Below, one piece after another: positions 63,816-64,000 of a stretch of DNA of 64,000 bases (its first letter is position 1; every line of letters begins with the position of its first letter). The notes below the pieces were generated by a model. It made no database searches. It saw nothing but the letters and a program-made list of their open reading frames with translations, and was not told the DNA's origin. The DNA is taken from NCBI GenBank assembly GCA_021292105.1, contig CM037874.1:39534404-39598403 (forward strand). The letters run 5' to 3'. Source of the DNA: Anadara kagoshimensis. Lineage: Eukaryota > Mollusca > Bivalvia > Arcoida > Arcidae. The translations under genes and the position numbers were made by a program.

Positions 63816-64000
63816 ACATGTGAACTCTAATGGCAATTTGTTTTGGCTACATCGTAACCATCTATTTACGATATGATCAGCAGTCTTATTGCCGGAAAAG
63901 TAGGTTTTTTCAACATTTCTACATCAGATCTGGCAAGAGGCAGTGAGGCATTTGGTCATTGTTTGCATTTGAAATACTAAAAGCAGTAATTCTCCAGAAA
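63816..64000. other. Window edge, nothing recognised
   Basis: No feature seen in the last 185 bases. Confidence 0.4.

Overview
This window looks like nuclear DNA from a marine invertebrate, most likely a bivalve mollusc. That is an inference: it is AT-rich, has intron-style gene structure (one exon ending in a GT splice donor), a tRNA-derived SINE, LINE and Penelope-type reverse transcriptase remnants, hammerhead ribozyme repeats, and an extreme load of minisatellites. There is no bacterial operon, rRNA or intact tRNA, and most long open reading frames are by-products of tandem arrays. The only recognisable host gene is the first exon of an LHFPL-type tetraspan membrane protein (26814-27232, minus), with a one-base frameshift in an A-run.

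Layout. 960-1745: decayed reverse transcriptase fragment (minus). 2172-4805 and 4806-12310: a tandem segmental duplication. Copy A holds a hammerhead-ribozyme element and a small TIR element. Copy B holds a 5.3 kb array of an 18-bp unit, open in one frame for 1,790 codons, and a SINE. 13267-15941: TIR transposon with long inverted repeats built from GTTAAAGCGCTTTAAC-like palindromes and a TA target duplication. 17316-17931 and 45956-46582: inverted copies of one foldback repeat. 18928-23938: a 5 kb inverted repeat with about 1.6 kb arms around a LINE remnant. 24.3-26.0 kb: two minisatellites. 26.8-27.2 kb: LHFPL exon. 27.9-30.0 kb: 84-bp array. 30.2-31.9 kb: second hammerhead element and a second reverse transcriptase fragment. 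32.3-38.6 kb: four more arrays, including about 80 copies of a 26-mer. 39493-43477: a DNA transposon with both ends and a dead DDE/SWIM transposase. 43.6-51.0 kb: four arrays plus palindromes. 53.4-61.05 kb: about 120 copies of a 63-bp unit. 62.5-63.2 kb: a 44-bp array. Short 3' tails of the reverse transcriptase family recur at 25.2, 52.1, 61.4 and 63.7 kb.

Together, roughly 24 kb (by summing array spans) is tandem repeat and much of the rest is transposon debris. The parts that could be functional are the two hammerhead ribozyme copies, whose strand-cleavage core is complete, the LHFPL exon, and, less likely, the 18-bp-unit reading frame. All alignments were made by eye; copy numbers are estimates from span divided by unit length.
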